This document shows, one piece after another, positions 34,223 through 46,081 of a stretch of DNA of 64,000 nt. The translations under genes and the position numbers were made by a program. The notes beneath the pieces were generated by a model. It was given only the letters and a program-made list of their open reading frames with translations. It was not told where the DNA came from and did no database searches. Location: the NCBI GenBank assembly GCA_030762175.1, contig CM060846.1, forward strand, positions 305,074,512 to 305,138,511, in the 5' to 3' direction. Each line of letters opens with the position of its first letter. Position 1 is the stretch's first letter. This stretch comes from Metallyticus violacea. Taxonomy: Eukaryota > Arthropoda > Insecta > Mantodea > Metallyticidae.

Positions 34223-34758
34223 GGGTAAGTTCATATATTGTTCGATACTTTAACGGAAAAGCTTCCCCCCATATAATTAAAAAAATGGTTTAAACCTGCC
34301 CCTTTCTCCATTAAACTATCCACCTGTGCAGAACGATTACATGCCTGGAATTGTAGAAGGTACGAAATGGATATATCACTTTGCGACCATTGCTGCTCGT
34401 GATTGTTACAGTGTTGCCACGACACAGGGACATTAGTTCCCTATGTGTTGTTGCATCGCTGCAATACAGCAGTTTTATTCTACTAATTATTAGTGCGAGA
34501 GTGTTTAAGTTTGACATCTCACATACGGTGCAAATGTGAAGGAGCAATATCAATAATACCGTGCGATTAGTGATACTTTTCTACGTGGCAAGGGATTTTT
34601 CCTAAGAGCGAGCAACCACTCGTTTGAGCGCCGTGGAGAGAGTGAAGCCTTCTTACTAACTTGTTGACCTTGAGGACGGTCGCAGTCGTAGCTCAGCTTT
34701 TCCCAAGTGTGCGCAGTGTTGCTCGGTTCTTAATTCGACAGTGTATATAAAGTGTGTT
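34223..34758. other. Unassigned interval
   Basis: The stretch from about 34590 to 34758 (GAGCGAGCAACC, TATATAAAG) may be the left end of the mariner-like element that follows. The rest is unassigned. Confidence 0.4.
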
Positions 34759-35285
34759 ATGCCTCGTGTATTTACTACGGCACACCGTGTCTTTATTTAA
34801 GATTAATATATGTTAACTCAGTGGTGAAAGAATCATAGGACCAATTCGTTTTGAGCGTACAGTTAATTCTGTTTCTTTTGTGAACACCATGCTAACCCTT
34901 TTCAGAGAATTAATCGACAGGGAGGCTATCATGCACTTTTTCAACAGGACTCTGCCATTGCTCACATTGGGAACAATTCCACGACAACAATTCATAATGT
35001 GTTTCCAGAAGACAAGAGTTATTAGTAGGGATTTGTGGGCCCCCTCGGTCCCCCGATTAACAACCTGCGATTAATATCTGCGGGGTAAACTAAAAAATGT
35101 CATATTCAAGACGAACCCGCATACAATACATGAACTCATAATATTCGTCAGAAAATGTTTCGGATTTCTCAAAATGAACTATAGCATGTGATAAACAATT
35201 TCATAAAAAATGCCGAAATGTGTAGAGGATAAAGGCGAGCAGTTTCAACAACTCATTTGATAATTGGGTAAGTAATGAACCTCTT
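34759..35285 (+). pseudogene. Internally deleted mariner-like transposase (copy b)
   Basis: ATG at 34759 begins MPRVFTTAHRVFI, which looks like the N-terminus of this transposase type. It is followed within ~40 bases by the catalytic-domain part: RIIGPIRFERTVNSVSF, FQQDSAIAHIGNNS, RVISRDLWAPSVPRLTTCD, then ISQNEL and HVINNFIKNAEMC. The DNA-binding and first catalytic region are deleted, and frameshifts separate the remaining blocks. It is the same type as the copies at 5.1 and 46.5 kb. Confidence 0.7.
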
Positions 35286-36604
35286 AAATTAGTTTGTATT
35301 TTGTTGGTTTGTTACATGGTTTTATCCTTTCGCTGATTAGCTCGCTTGCCCTCCAGGCGAAAACAAAACTGATCGCACGGTATATTGAAATGTAATTTTC
35401 AAGCTTAAGAGTAAGAGCGAAACTTCCTAAAAGTTAAATTTATATAATAGGAAACAGGATGTTACCTAAAGAAATGCTCTTATCTGTTTCAGTTTTTGTA
35501 ACTTGAATTATTCAAAGTGAAATACTAAGCTTCGTTAATCTGGCGTTGTACTCACGCTATGGGCACGTTTAATGTGGTTTAAGAAGAGCTAAATGATATT
35601 GCCAAGCAGATGCTTGATAATTCACATATTTTTGTTTAGTAAAAAATGCACATTTTGGACGGTTACTGCCATGAAGAATATAAAATTAACATAGAAAGAC
35701 TATAATGTCTTAATTGTGTTCCTCTGTTTTGAATGACTTATATTCGAGTCGAGACGAGAGAATCATATAATGCATTACCCATTTATTGCATGTTTGCTGA
35801 CGGTCAAAGAACCAAGTGCTAGCGACAAGGTAGGAGGAAGGGGTGTTTTTATTTGCTTAACATGAGTCGAGACTGATGACAGATTTATTTTGCTATTGTT
35901 CATTAACAATGGGGTCTCTTTAAGTTGTTTCTGTGTTTGTACCTTCTGCCGACGTCCCTCCGCTTACGTGATTGTGATGTTTTGGCACAAAGCAGGGTAG
36001 TGCGGAAGGCACCAATTGAAGCGGACGTAAACAGTTCGCAGCGCTCCCACCAAAACGAATAAAAGGATAATAAAATAACGGAATGTTGCCCAGTGTGATG
36101 CTAAGTATGTGCCTGCAAACAGGGTGACTCGGCTAGAACAATTTGTGTGGCTAATAGTTTTTTCCTAAATCTCTTCCGTAATTAAGCTCATTCAATTGAA
36201 AACCATGGACTGTATTCTTAAATCAGGAATTGCGAATGCCGAGTCAAACAAGAGGTTTGCAACCCGCATTGCTTAGTTTCTAAACGATGAACAGTAATCT
36301 AGAGTCGTCATAACATAGCGCCTCGGCCGATAATGTAGTGCGATCCTTCGCTGCTGTGCTTTGCGGGTATAGCATAACACGGATTTGAGTGTGCGCGGCC
36401 ACCACTGCTCTAAGTAATGAACCGGCTGCTCGCGGTAGTGATTAATATTGGACTTGTATGTTTTCTTGTACGTACCGTGCAGTAAGAAATGTGTATTAAT
36501 GTCGTGTTAAATTCTCGTTTATTTCTAATTAACAAAGGATGCACATTTCGGTAAAATATGTGTACATTTCTGAAAATAAAATTATGGCAATTTTACGAGT
36601 TGTA
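35286..36604. other. Unassigned interval
   Basis: No element or gene recognised. Somewhat less AT-rich around 35930-36440. Confidence 0.5.
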
Positions 36605-36891
36605 TTTTTTAAATTAGTATTTAACGCCCGTTCTTACTACTGAGGCACCACAGGTGGTGGACACTGATGATACACGAGATGAAATGATAAATTAGCAAAG
36701 GATATTTTTTTAAAGGAAGGAAACGTTCCAGGTGTAAGTTTAGGGGTTTCTCCCCGGCATGTGCCATTTAAGAGGATTGAGGAAAACCTGGAAAAAACAT
36801 GTCAATTAGAGCGGGCAGTCCTGGTGGGATTCGAACCCCAGACCTCCCACTCACGAGTTCGCGCCTAAACGACCTGTGCCACCCGTGGCGG
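36605..36891 (-). mobile_element. SINE1 copy, near full length
   Basis: T-run and TTTAACGCCCG on the left, full body, box B as GGGATTCGAACCCC on +, head end CCACCCGTGGCGG on the right. Confidence 0.92.
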
Positions 36892-37444
36892 TACGAGTTG
36901 AATAAAACCAACATGTATTTGACGTACTGAAGCAGGTCGTTAGAACCGTGATTGTCATCTTTTTGCACGATATAATCCAAGTGAGTGAAGGAACTGTATC
37001 ATTAAACATTCACTTCTTGGCCGTTTTGCATATTTGGAGACATACATGCCGCGATAAATATGATAAAGAAGTTAGGACGATCGTGACACCAGAGCTGCTC
37101 AGTTTTTATGACACTTCCTGGCTCTAAGTTAGAACTACCAATCTACTTTGACCATTTCCAATACTGTAAGAGTTTCTCCTGTGCATGTTATAACATGTTC
37201 CTACTTTGGCGTTATTTTTAATGTTCGTAGCAAACGATATCGTTATTATTAAAAACAGTTGTTTGCACAACAGCATATTGATAATCGCTATATGGGGTGT
37301 TTCACTTACTCTCGCTACTGAATTTCCATTATAAGTTTGAAACTATTTAATAATTCGGATGTATCTTGGTGCATGAGAAGTATGCTTCCTTAGCAAATAT
37401 TGAAAGTAGTTACCAATGCGTCAAGATATGCCTGCACACACCTG
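36892..37444. other. Left flank of the LTR element
   Basis: Mostly unassigned. The 28-codon stretch from ATG at 37366 stays open to the LTR insertion point and, if the element is removed, continues without a stop to 44245. Confidence 0.4.
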
Positions 37445-38249
37445 TCCTTGAAGCCGGAAATAAGGCTGACTTTATTAATTTAATTAAAAGGCTGCAGAGT
37501 CATATTTATAAAGGCATTATATTTGATAAGGACAATTATTATGTATATGTATAAGAAAATCATTTTGAGATAGGTATAACAGGAATCGAAATAATTTGTA
37601 ACTTGTATGTCATTTAACAGGTAATGGTATTTCACAAAAGGGTTTTGTATACATTTTGTGTAGAACATGTAAGAAAGACGAATATGTATACCTGACTCCA
37701 CTCACTGGCCGCTCCTTAGACAAGGCTGAAGAAAGGGTAAACTATCTTTTGTTAGGTCACGAACCTTTTACCCAGGAAATACTTAGGAGTTGACAATAAG
37801 AGAAACATGTGGCCGTAACGGGACAGTATTTAACAAAGTCAGACTTAAAAATATTTTAAGAGAAAATGAAAATGTCAGAACGGAGACGAAAATGTTTTAT
37901 TACAGGAAAGCCGAAAACACGTGCGTTATCTCCGGGAACATTTAGGAATCTACAAACTAAGCATGGCAAAAGATTTTCAATAGAAATCAGAATGTAAGGA
38001 AAGGGCCGAAATTTATGACAGCTTGTTCTGGGAAAATTCAAGTTCGTGGGAAGACGTTAGATCAGGGGGGAAAGAATAATTCTAGCCAATGGTCTTCGGA
38101 TAAAAGTTAACGAATCAGGAGAACTTAGATATAACTAAATAATTTTGGGATAACCAATAATGAAAGTACAACACGAAAATAGATAAAATACGAGGGAATT
38201 TAATTTAGCGAAAGGCGTGGCAATGTAGTAGAAAAACTAGAGTACAGAA

Positions 38250-38596
38250 GTCAGAGGGGCACTCGGGAATTCACGCATTCGGTAAAGACGCATTCAGAGG
38301 GACACTCGCAGAAGATAGACAGTCAGCATACATTCACGCACTCGGAATTCACGCATTCGGTAGAGACACATTCAGAGGAGCATTTCACACTCGTAGAAGT
38401 CGGACTTTCATAGACACACATTCAGGCATTCAGAGAACCACTCGTAGAAGATAGACACTCATACATTCGCAGATTTACACTCACACATTCATAGATTCAC
38501 ATTTAGACATTCAGTAGAAATACCTTCACAGATTTACACTCACACATTCATAGATTCAGAGGGATATTCAGACATCCAGATATTCACTCAGGAAGC
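38250..38596 (+). repeat. CATTCA-type minisatellite inside the LTR
   Basis: An irregular array of short motifs such as ACATTCA, CACTCG and TTCACGCATTCGG. A longer internal duplication (CAGATTTACACTCACACA) appears twice. The same block recurs at 43431-43777 in the 3' LTR. Its place upstream of the poly(A) signal is where U3 control elements lie. Confidence 0.8.
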
Positions 38597-38652
38597 CAGT
38601 CTAAGTGAGAAGCGAAGTCAGCGGCGAACAGTCAGGAAGTATTTTACACGTG

Positions 38653-38658
38653 AATAAA
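38653..38658 (+). terminator. LTR polyadenylation signal
   Basis: AATAAA within GTGAATAAAATATT; the copy in the 3' LTR is at 43834-43839 and would be the one used. Confidence 0.6.
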
Positions 38659-38875
38659 ATATTATAAACAAAGTCAACCTGGTGTATCTTTTGGGCAACA
38701 CATTTCTCGTTCCCGTGGATCTATACTGATCCCGAAACACTCCAGTGGACCCTGAGATAAAATTTAACAGAATTGGAGCAAACAACGACCATCAGTGAGC
38801 AGCCCGGGCAGACTTCGAAACCACGATCAGCTCAGCGATCAACTACATCCCCCGAGCACCCAATCCTGCTCCAGA

Positions 38876-38893
38876 TGGCGCCCAACGTGGGGC
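38876..38893 (+). promoter_or_regulatory. Primer binding site, tRNA-Lys(CUU) type
   Basis: TGGCGCCCAACGTGGGGC lies two bases after the 5' LTR. It is complementary over 18 bases to the 3' end (with CCA) of animal lysine tRNA with anticodon CUU, as I know that tRNA. This marks the start of minus-strand DNA synthesis and proves the element's orientation. Confidence 0.88.
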
Positions 38894-39328
38894 TCGTAGA
38901 CGGAGACGAGAAGCGGACAACAGCCCAGCAGAAGCGGACGACATCAGCCCAGCAGCCGCAGACGACACCAAGAAGGAACCAGAAAGTTTTGCTTGCTACA
39001 CAACCGTAGGAGAATAGTGGACATCATGAAGAGCTACATCGAGCAGCCCAAGTGGATAGCCGGCCGACATCGCAGAGAGACCGATCGTAAACACAAGGTT
39101 TACGAGCAGATACGACGGAACTGGTAACTGGACATCATCGCGAGAACTTCGAACGAGAAGCCACTACAAGAACAACATGCCGCCGACTATTGGGAGAGCA
39201 GAGAATAAAGGTAGAAATAAAAGACTGAAATAATCATTTAATTTAGTTAGAAAGTTGTATTAGACATTGTGTGATAGATTTTAAGTAGTAAGCAGCAACA
39301 TGCTGAAAATATTACAGTAGGGAATAAA

Positions 39329-40345
39329 ATGTTAAGTGGAGAGTTTAGTAGTGAAGAGAGGGAACTACAAGAAAAGATGGCAGAACAGAATAGAAAAGAG
39401 GAAGAAATAGTTATGGAGGAAAATACAATAGAATTAGAGAATAGTCAGGATGGGGAAGCAAACCAAGCTACAAAGGCTAGTCAAAAAGGGGTGAATAACG
39501 ATATTAGCGAGGACAAGTTGGAAATATTAATAGATCTGTTCAAGTTGATCCGTGCAGAAGTTAACGATAAGTTAGAGAAAGTCCAGGCAGGACTTAACAA
39601 GGAATTTCAAAACTACCATGCTGGACTTATAAGGGTATTTCAAAACTCCCAGGTACAACTTGATGGGTTAAAGAAGGGTCAGGCAACCATAGATAAAATA
39701 AAAGAAAATGAAGATAGCGGAATAAAGCAGTCTCAGATAGAAACCAGTGGGGTAGTTAGCAATAGTTTAACCCAAGACATGCAAATTGAGCACGCTAGTA
39801 TTCATGAACAGAACCAGGAATTAAACTTAGAGCCTAACACAGATATAGAAAGGAAATTAGAGGAAAATTCGGGGGAACTCAGCAATGATAGGCAGCAAAT
39901 GGAGATCGAGAAAGATGATAGCGAGAACCTAGGGAAAATAAATAACAGTCAACTAGAACTAGAGGGGAAAACGATAAGTAATGAGGAAACAGGCATAGAA
40001 ATAGGAGAACAAAATCAAATACTCGAGATAGGCATAAACCGGGAGCAGGTAATGAGTCCAGACAAAGTAGAAGGAAAACAAATTAGTGATCAGGATTCGA
40101 TCCAAAGACATCACGGGACAGGGGCACAAGTCTCTTTGATTCAGAAATATTTAGGTAAATATTTTGAGGCAAAAATTGCGAAACCCCAAGTCGAAATAAA
40201 TTGCATAAATGCAAGTGTTCAGAATCCTTCAAAATTCGCGAAAGAACAAATAGCCGAACTCAGGACCGAACCACGCGAATGGAGACCCCCATGGTGTACG
40301 AACGTTCAACTCGGATTCCAAAGAGAAATCAATACCAGAATGTAA
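39329..40345 (+). CDS. 338 aa coiled-coil protein of the LTR element, function unknown
   Basis: The only intact frame of the element. It is Glu-, Gln-, Lys- and Asn-rich. Residues ~5-30 are charged helix, ~60-120 are a heptad-like helical region (LEILIDLFKLIRAEVNDKLE, then FQNYHAGLIRVFQNSQVQL), ~125-270 are low-complexity acidic/Gln-rich with repeated IEIGEQNQ-like segments, and ~280-338 form a more conserved-looking end (SLIQKYLGKYFEAKI, EWRPPWCTNVQLGF). There is no zinc knuckle, protease or polymerase motif. By position, right after the primer site and leader, it would be a Gag-like or RNA-packaging protein, but that is inference. It keeps an open frame, so either it is still selected or the copy is very young. 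The start at MLSGEF is the first ATG of the frame. Confidence 0.7.
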   Translation: MLSGEFSSEERELQEKMAEQNRKEEEIVMEENTIELENSQDGEANQATKASQKGVNNDISEDKLEILIDLFKLIRAEVNDKLEKVQAGLNKEFQNYHAGLIRVFQNSQVQLDGLKKGQATIDKIKENEDSGIKQSQIETSGVVSNSLTQDMQIEHASIHEQNQELNLEPNTDIERKLEENSGELSNDRQQMEIEKDDSENLGKINNSQLELEGKTISNEETGIEIGEQNQILEIGINREQVMSPDKVEGKQISDQDSIQRHHGTGAQVSLIQKYLGKYFEAKIAKPQVEINCINASVQNPSKFAKEQIAELRTEPREWRPPWCTNVQLGFQREINTRM

Positions 40346-42629
40346 AAGAATGTAGATGAATGAAAGATTGAGCATGTAAATAAATGTAAACATAAGATAG
40401 GTTAGATATGAAAGCTAATATAAATTATAACTAAGTAATGTAAAAGTAATGTAATACGAAAAGTATTAAGGATAGAAATAAGCAAGCAGGTTAATTATAG
40501 GACACATGAATTAGTAGGAAAATAAATTATGGAAAACGAATAGTGTCAGGACAGAATTAAATAACTACAAAATTCTCAAAGAAAATTCAATAGAAAAGGA
40601 AAATATGTGACAAAAAAAAATAAGTTAATAACTCCAAGGAACCAGATAGAAAGATAAATAATTATAAATTAAATGAGTGAAGAAATAAAGTAATTGTAAT
40701 CATGTAAAAAAAAATTAAATATTGCAAAGTGCGTAAATATCAGGAAATAAAATATTAACGTTAAGAAATCATACAGGAAAATAGGTAATTGTGAATTAAA
40801 AGGGTAAAGAGATAAAATAATTGCAATCAAGTGAAATAAAATTCAAAATAAAACGAAGGCTTAATAAAATATATTAGTGACCTTACATAGAGAATTAGGT
40901 AATAATATTGTAATAATGCTGAATTAGGAGAGTAACAAAATAAAATAAATCAAGTCAGGCCAAGGAGAATTTAATATATTAAAAGTTTGATAAGACATTA
41001 GTAACATTACAGAGGGAATATTATAGGAAAGTAAATAATTGAAATTATAGGGTTTAAGAAATAATAGAATAAGCAGAAGCATGCTAAAGAAAGATAAACG
41101 AATAAGAAACTAAAATTATATATCTTGGTGACGTTCAATAAGGAAGCAGATAGGGGTAATAGAAAGAAAAGTGAATCAAGTAACGAGAAGAAATATATTA
41201 ATAATGATCCTACGGTTAAAAGTAGAGGGAAAATAATGAATTATGATAAAGTGAATAGAGAAAGAGGATAAATAATAATAAGGGAGAAAATGAATTAATG
41301 AATTAAGTAGATAACGAAGATAACGAATTCGTCGATGAATAATTCTCGTGTATCGTAGCGTTTACCTAAGGTAGCTTCATAAAACGATCCAAGATATCTA
41401 ATAAATAGTAATGTAATTAAAATCTGTAGTGAATTGCGCTATGAAATGGGATGGAAAATTCTCCCATATAGATATACGAATAGAATCACCTATGTGTTAC
41501 CTGTAATGTTATTAAGTGTCTTACAAGAAGTATAATGGATGATTGATGAAAAGTGAAGTTAGATAGCAAATTAGAAGTTTATGAAAAAAGAAATATGACC
41601 AATGATTAATAAGTGATGTAGTTAAAAGCCATTAAAAATATATGCAAGGCTATAGAACTTCCGTTAATGTGTATTTTTGGGTAAAGGATTAAGTAATAAG
41701 CAGGTTGCAAATATAATTTCTTTACGTACTACAAGCTATCTGGTTGTCAGTTAATAAAGTTATGATTCAAAAATAAAATTCAACAATATGAATGTGCTAT
41801 GGAAATATTTTGGTAAAAATAAAAATAGAAGAACAGACCGTCAAGAATAATTTCATTAAGTATGATGTAGATGTAGCTAGTAGGCTAAATACATTTGAAC
41901 AAACTGTAATCGTAACAAATTGAATGTAATATATGATACAATGCTATTAAGGATTAAGGTCAAAAGTTCATTGGATAAATTAGATAGGAAGTAAACCTGT
42001 TTATTGAGTAACAGCTAAAATACTAGCATCAGTAATTGAATAAGATAATTGACTAATATAAGAATAGATTATAAGGAAGATAACTTGCAGAAACACTCAG
42101 GGTATATTGTAAATAATAAACATTCGCATGCTAGAATATAATTCATATGAAAAAAATGTAAGATGGTATAGTAATGGCGTTGATACGCGAACAAAGGTAC
42201 TAAGTGAAAAGCAAGTGAAGTGGAATAAAAAAATAGATAAATAACAAAGTGCAGTGAATCTTTCTTAGTGCAGACAGATGTGTAAAAGTAAAAGATAAAA
42301 TGCAAAGCGTATCAGCTAAATAGACAATACCATAAACGTTTAAAAAAAAAAAAAATTAAAAATTTGTATTAAGCTTAGAATAAAAGTTAAACTCATAAAG
42401 GCAAAATAACACTAATAGCAGAGCCAAGAACAATAAAAACAATGAACAATAGGCTCGAAATGCAAATATATGTGTCACAGATAGAAAACCTATACGATTC
42501 AAGTGTGTAAATATAGTATTAAGAATAATAAGAATATAACTCTGCAATAACGAGATGGTAATAATCTCACGGGACTGTGTAATCATATTTTGTTGTGTTA
42601 CCAAAACAAAATCTAATTACAGGGGCATT
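40346..42629 (+). other. Noncoding A-rich interior of the LTR element
   Basis: 2.28 kb with a strong excess of A over T and of purines on the plus strand, and stops in all frames. No pol remnants are recognisable. A short purine run (ACAGGGGC) just before the 3' LTR is a weak polypurine-tract candidate. Confidence 0.7.
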
Positions 42630-44054
42630 TGAAGCCGGAAATAAGGCTGACTTTATTAATTTAATTAAAAGGCTGCAGAGTCATATTTATAAAGGCATTA
42701 TATTTGATAAGGACAATTATTATGTATATGTATAAGAAAATCATTTTGAGATAGGTATAACAGGAATCGAAATAATTTGTAACTTGTATGTCATTTAACA
42801 GGTAATGGTATTTCACAAAAGGGTTTTGTATACATTTTGTGTAGAACATGTAAGAAAGACGAATATGTATACCTGACTCCACTCACTGGCCGCTCCTTAG
42901 ACAAGGCTGAAGAAAGGGTAAACTATCTTTTGTTAGGTCACGAACCTTTTACCCAGGAAATACTTAGGAGTTGACAATAAGAGAAACATGTGGCCGTAAC
43001 GGGACAGTATTTAACAAAGTCAGACTTAAAAATATTTTAAGAGAAAATGAAAATGTCAGAACGGAGACGAAAATGTTTTATTACAGGAAAGCCGAAAACA
43101 CGTGCGTTATCTCCGGGAACATTTAGGAATCTACAAACTAAGCATGGCAAAAGATTTTCAATAGAAATCAGAATGTAAGGAAAGGGCCGAAATTTATGAC
43201 AGCTTGTTCTGGGAAAATTCAAGTTCGTGGGAAGACGTTAGATCAGGGGGGAAAGAATAATTCTAGCCAATGGTCTTCGGATAAAAGTTAACGAATCAGG
43301 AGAACTTAGATATAACTAAATAATTTTGGGATAACCAATAATGAAAGTACAACACGAAAATAGATAAAATACGAGGGAATTTAATTTAGCGAAAGGCGTG
43401 GCAATGTAGTAGAAAAACTAGAGTACAGAAGTCAGAGGGGCACTCGGGAATTCACGCATTCGGTAAAGACGCATTCAGAGGGACACTCGCAGAAGATAGA
43501 CAGTCAGCATACATTCACGCACTCGGAATTCACGCATTCGGTAGAGACACATTCAGAGGAGCATTTCACACTCGTAGAAGTCGGACTTTCATAGACACAC
43601 ATTCAGGCATTCAGAGAACCACTCGTAGAAGATAGACACTCATACATTCGCAGATTTACACTCACACATTCATAGATTCACATTTAGACATTCAGTAGAA
43701 ATACCTTCACAGATTTACACTCACACATTCATAGATTCAGAGGGATATTCAGACATCCAGATATTCACTCAGGAAGCCAGTCTAAGTGAGAAGCGAAGTC
43801 AGCGGCGAACAGTCAGGAAGTATTTTACACGTGAATAAAATATTATAAACAAAGTCAACCTGGTGTATCTTTTGGGCAACACATTTCTCGTTCCCGTGGA
43901 TCTATACTGATCCCGAAACACTCCAGTGGACCCTGAGATAAAATTTAACAGAATTGGAGCAAACAACGACCATCAGTGAGCAGCCCGGGCAGACTTCGAA
44001 ACCACGATCAGCTCAGCGATCAACTACATCCCCCGAGCACCCAATCCTGCTCCA
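42630..44054 (+). repeat. 3' LTR
   Basis: Same length as the 5' LTR, with no difference found in the stretches compared. It is followed by TCCT, the right target duplication. Confidence 0.95.
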
Positions 44055-44058
44055 TCCT

Positions 44059-46027
44059 TGTTATGGAGTTGCTTAACAACACAGCAGGAATCACAGCTTC
44101 AAATTTCTACCGAATGTTTTCTTGTACTTCCACAAGAGTCCATAGTGATATTTATCAGACTATTTCACGAATAAAACAAGAATTGAAATATAATTCCCGT
44201 AAACATGGCTTACAATATTGCAATAATTGTGTATTAGTATTATGAAAACTTAACTTTTTTCAAGCCATCTAGCAACAGACGAATGTCTATGGTCAGTAAT
44301 GCCTATAGGGAATAGCCAAATACGGGTTTAGGGCTATTTCATGAATAGAATAAGAATAAAAGTGATATACATTTGAAAGTCGCGCACGGATTTTAACAAG
44401 TGTACAAAATGTTATACTTAGGTAATCAGAAACCATGACAATGAAATTACAATTATTACTGTTCAATTTACTAATACCAACTGAGAAAAACAAAACAAAA
44501 GAGAAAACATTTTACCGTTGTGAAAACGTGTTTATTAAGTTTAATGGTTGCTTAGGCAGATATTGATACATAATTTACAAAATGATTCCAGATTGTTTGG
44601 CTGAAAACGCAAAAATAATTGCTTGAGTTAATACACATTAAGTTCGTTAATTTTTTACAATTACTGAAAACGCAGAAGAGCGGCCAGTGATGCGATGCGT
44701 GCTCAGGAATTATATAGTGGAGGTGTAGAATTGGCTACAATGACCACAAGACAAATGTTTGTCGCGTGATAAAACGGATTTGATATTTTTTTTCTTCCCA
44801 TAATTTCGCTGCGATATCTGGCTACGATTGGTCAAAATTCAAAATTTTGTTTCGTTGCATTAGTCGATTTTAAAATGACGATACATAAATGAAATATTTG
44901 CAGTGTCTCCAATTTCATTGGCTTTGAAAATTCCAATTTAATTTGTCCTTTCAGAGCTTTTGCTAATTTCTCAGTATAATTTATATGACTTCCAATGTAC
45001 TTCTTTTTTAAGGTTTGGGACATTATTACCCAGAGATTGTAATCGAGCTTAAATAGGAACATATTAATTAATTTAATATAAACGTTAGCTTGACAGCTAG
45101 CCACAGGAATGCCTGCATAATACAAAACGTTGAGATAATGAGCCTATGGGTGCCTTCGTTATTATATTCACTAGGGTATAAACGGCTTGCGAGCTGTGCT
45201 GCGACCTAGATTCGCCATAAAAAGGCGTGGCGCAGTATGGATTGCAGATCGATAGAAGCGAGATCTAACATCACTTGGTTTATTTGTTCTACATCCCCCA
45301 TCACTCATCTAATGTCCTGGGAAAAATAAAGCAGGCACGAAAATTAAAAGATTCATATTTCCGAAAATGAATATGTTTCGTTTTGATAAGTAAATTACTT
45401 ATAAAATTAATAAAATTTTGGTAATTATTAATACATTTATATTAACGTCATATTTTCATTTTGTTGCATAAAGAGCCCAAAAGGCACAGTGAATAGGAAT
45501 TTTACCATAAGCACGAACTTTTTCTCTAACCAGGTAATTCAGCCAACTATAAAACGATCATAAACAACACTTTTAGTCTAACCAAAGCTATTGTTCAAAA
45601 TGCATATTAAATAAACTGGGGAAAATGTTCACTCCCATTACCAGTTAGCATCAAAATAAGAGATAACACTGAAGTGTGTGTTGTATTATTTATCTTGAAG
45701 GGCACCTGCATTTTGAGACAAAAATGCTTGGCTAATCACTTAAGAAGCAACACCCGAACTGATTCTTACTAATAATACTTTTAAAATGTATGCTCAAACA
45801 AAACACACACTAGCATAAAGAATATTTTTAAATCAAGTCTTGTGTTCACAAATTTTCTCTTGATGATTAACTTATTCAAATGCACAATGAGCAGATACAA
45901 TACAATATTAATTGTCATGGATTCCGCAGTCAGTAGACTAAATGATGAAGTAAAAGTAATTTGCATTTGGGGAAGATTCAGTAAGACTGCATTCATAATG
46001 ACTTAACAGGATTCCACTCACGACCAA
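44059..46027. other. Right flank of the LTR element, unassigned
   Basis: 44059-44245 continues the frame interrupted by the LTR element (NNTAGITASNFYRMF, then DIYQTISRIKQELKY) to a TGA. The remainder is AT-rich with no recognised feature. Confidence 0.4.
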
Positions 46028-46081
46028 TAACCGCCTGTGGTGCCCCAGTAGTAAAAACGGGCGTTAAACACCATTAAAAAA
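46028..46081 (+). mobile_element. SINE1 3'-end fragment
   Basis: Only the tail: CGCCTG (46032-46037) pairs with CGGGCG (46058-46063) with one G-U pair, followed by TTAAACACCATTAAAAAA. Confidence 0.88.

Larger units (their letters stand above)
37449..38873 (+). repeat. 5' LTR
   Basis: It starts TGAAGCCGG and ends TGCTCCA. It holds a CATTCA-rich minisatellite (38250-38596) and an AATAAA signal near the 3' side, consistent with U3-R-U5 order. Confidence 0.95.
37449..44054 (+). mobile_element. LTR retrotransposon, complete structure, non-autonomous
   Basis: Two 1,425 bp direct repeats (37449-38873 and 42630-44054), both beginning TG and ending CA, are offset by exactly 5,181 bases with no indel; I saw no mismatch in the stretches compared. 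TCCT flanks both ends (37445-37448 and 44055-44058), a 4 bp target duplication. A tRNA-Lys primer site follows the 5' LTR. The 3.76 kb interior has one 338-codon ORF and 2.3 kb with no coding signal. I find no protease, reverse transcriptase, RNase H or integrase motif on either strand, so the element must borrow enzymes. LTR near-identity means a recent insertion. A 4 bp duplication fits Gypsy- or Pao-type integration; the clade cannot be set without pol. Confidence 0.93.

Noticed and set aside
38250..38596. CRISPR array (short repeats at intervals)
   Set aside because: Repeats are short, irregular and overlapping, spacers are not unique, and the DNA is from an animal genome; it is a minisatellite in an LTR.
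37449..44054. Plain segmental duplication of 1.4 kb
   Set aside because: TG...CA ends, a TCCT duplication, and a lysine-tRNA primer site two bases after the first copy identify LTRs.
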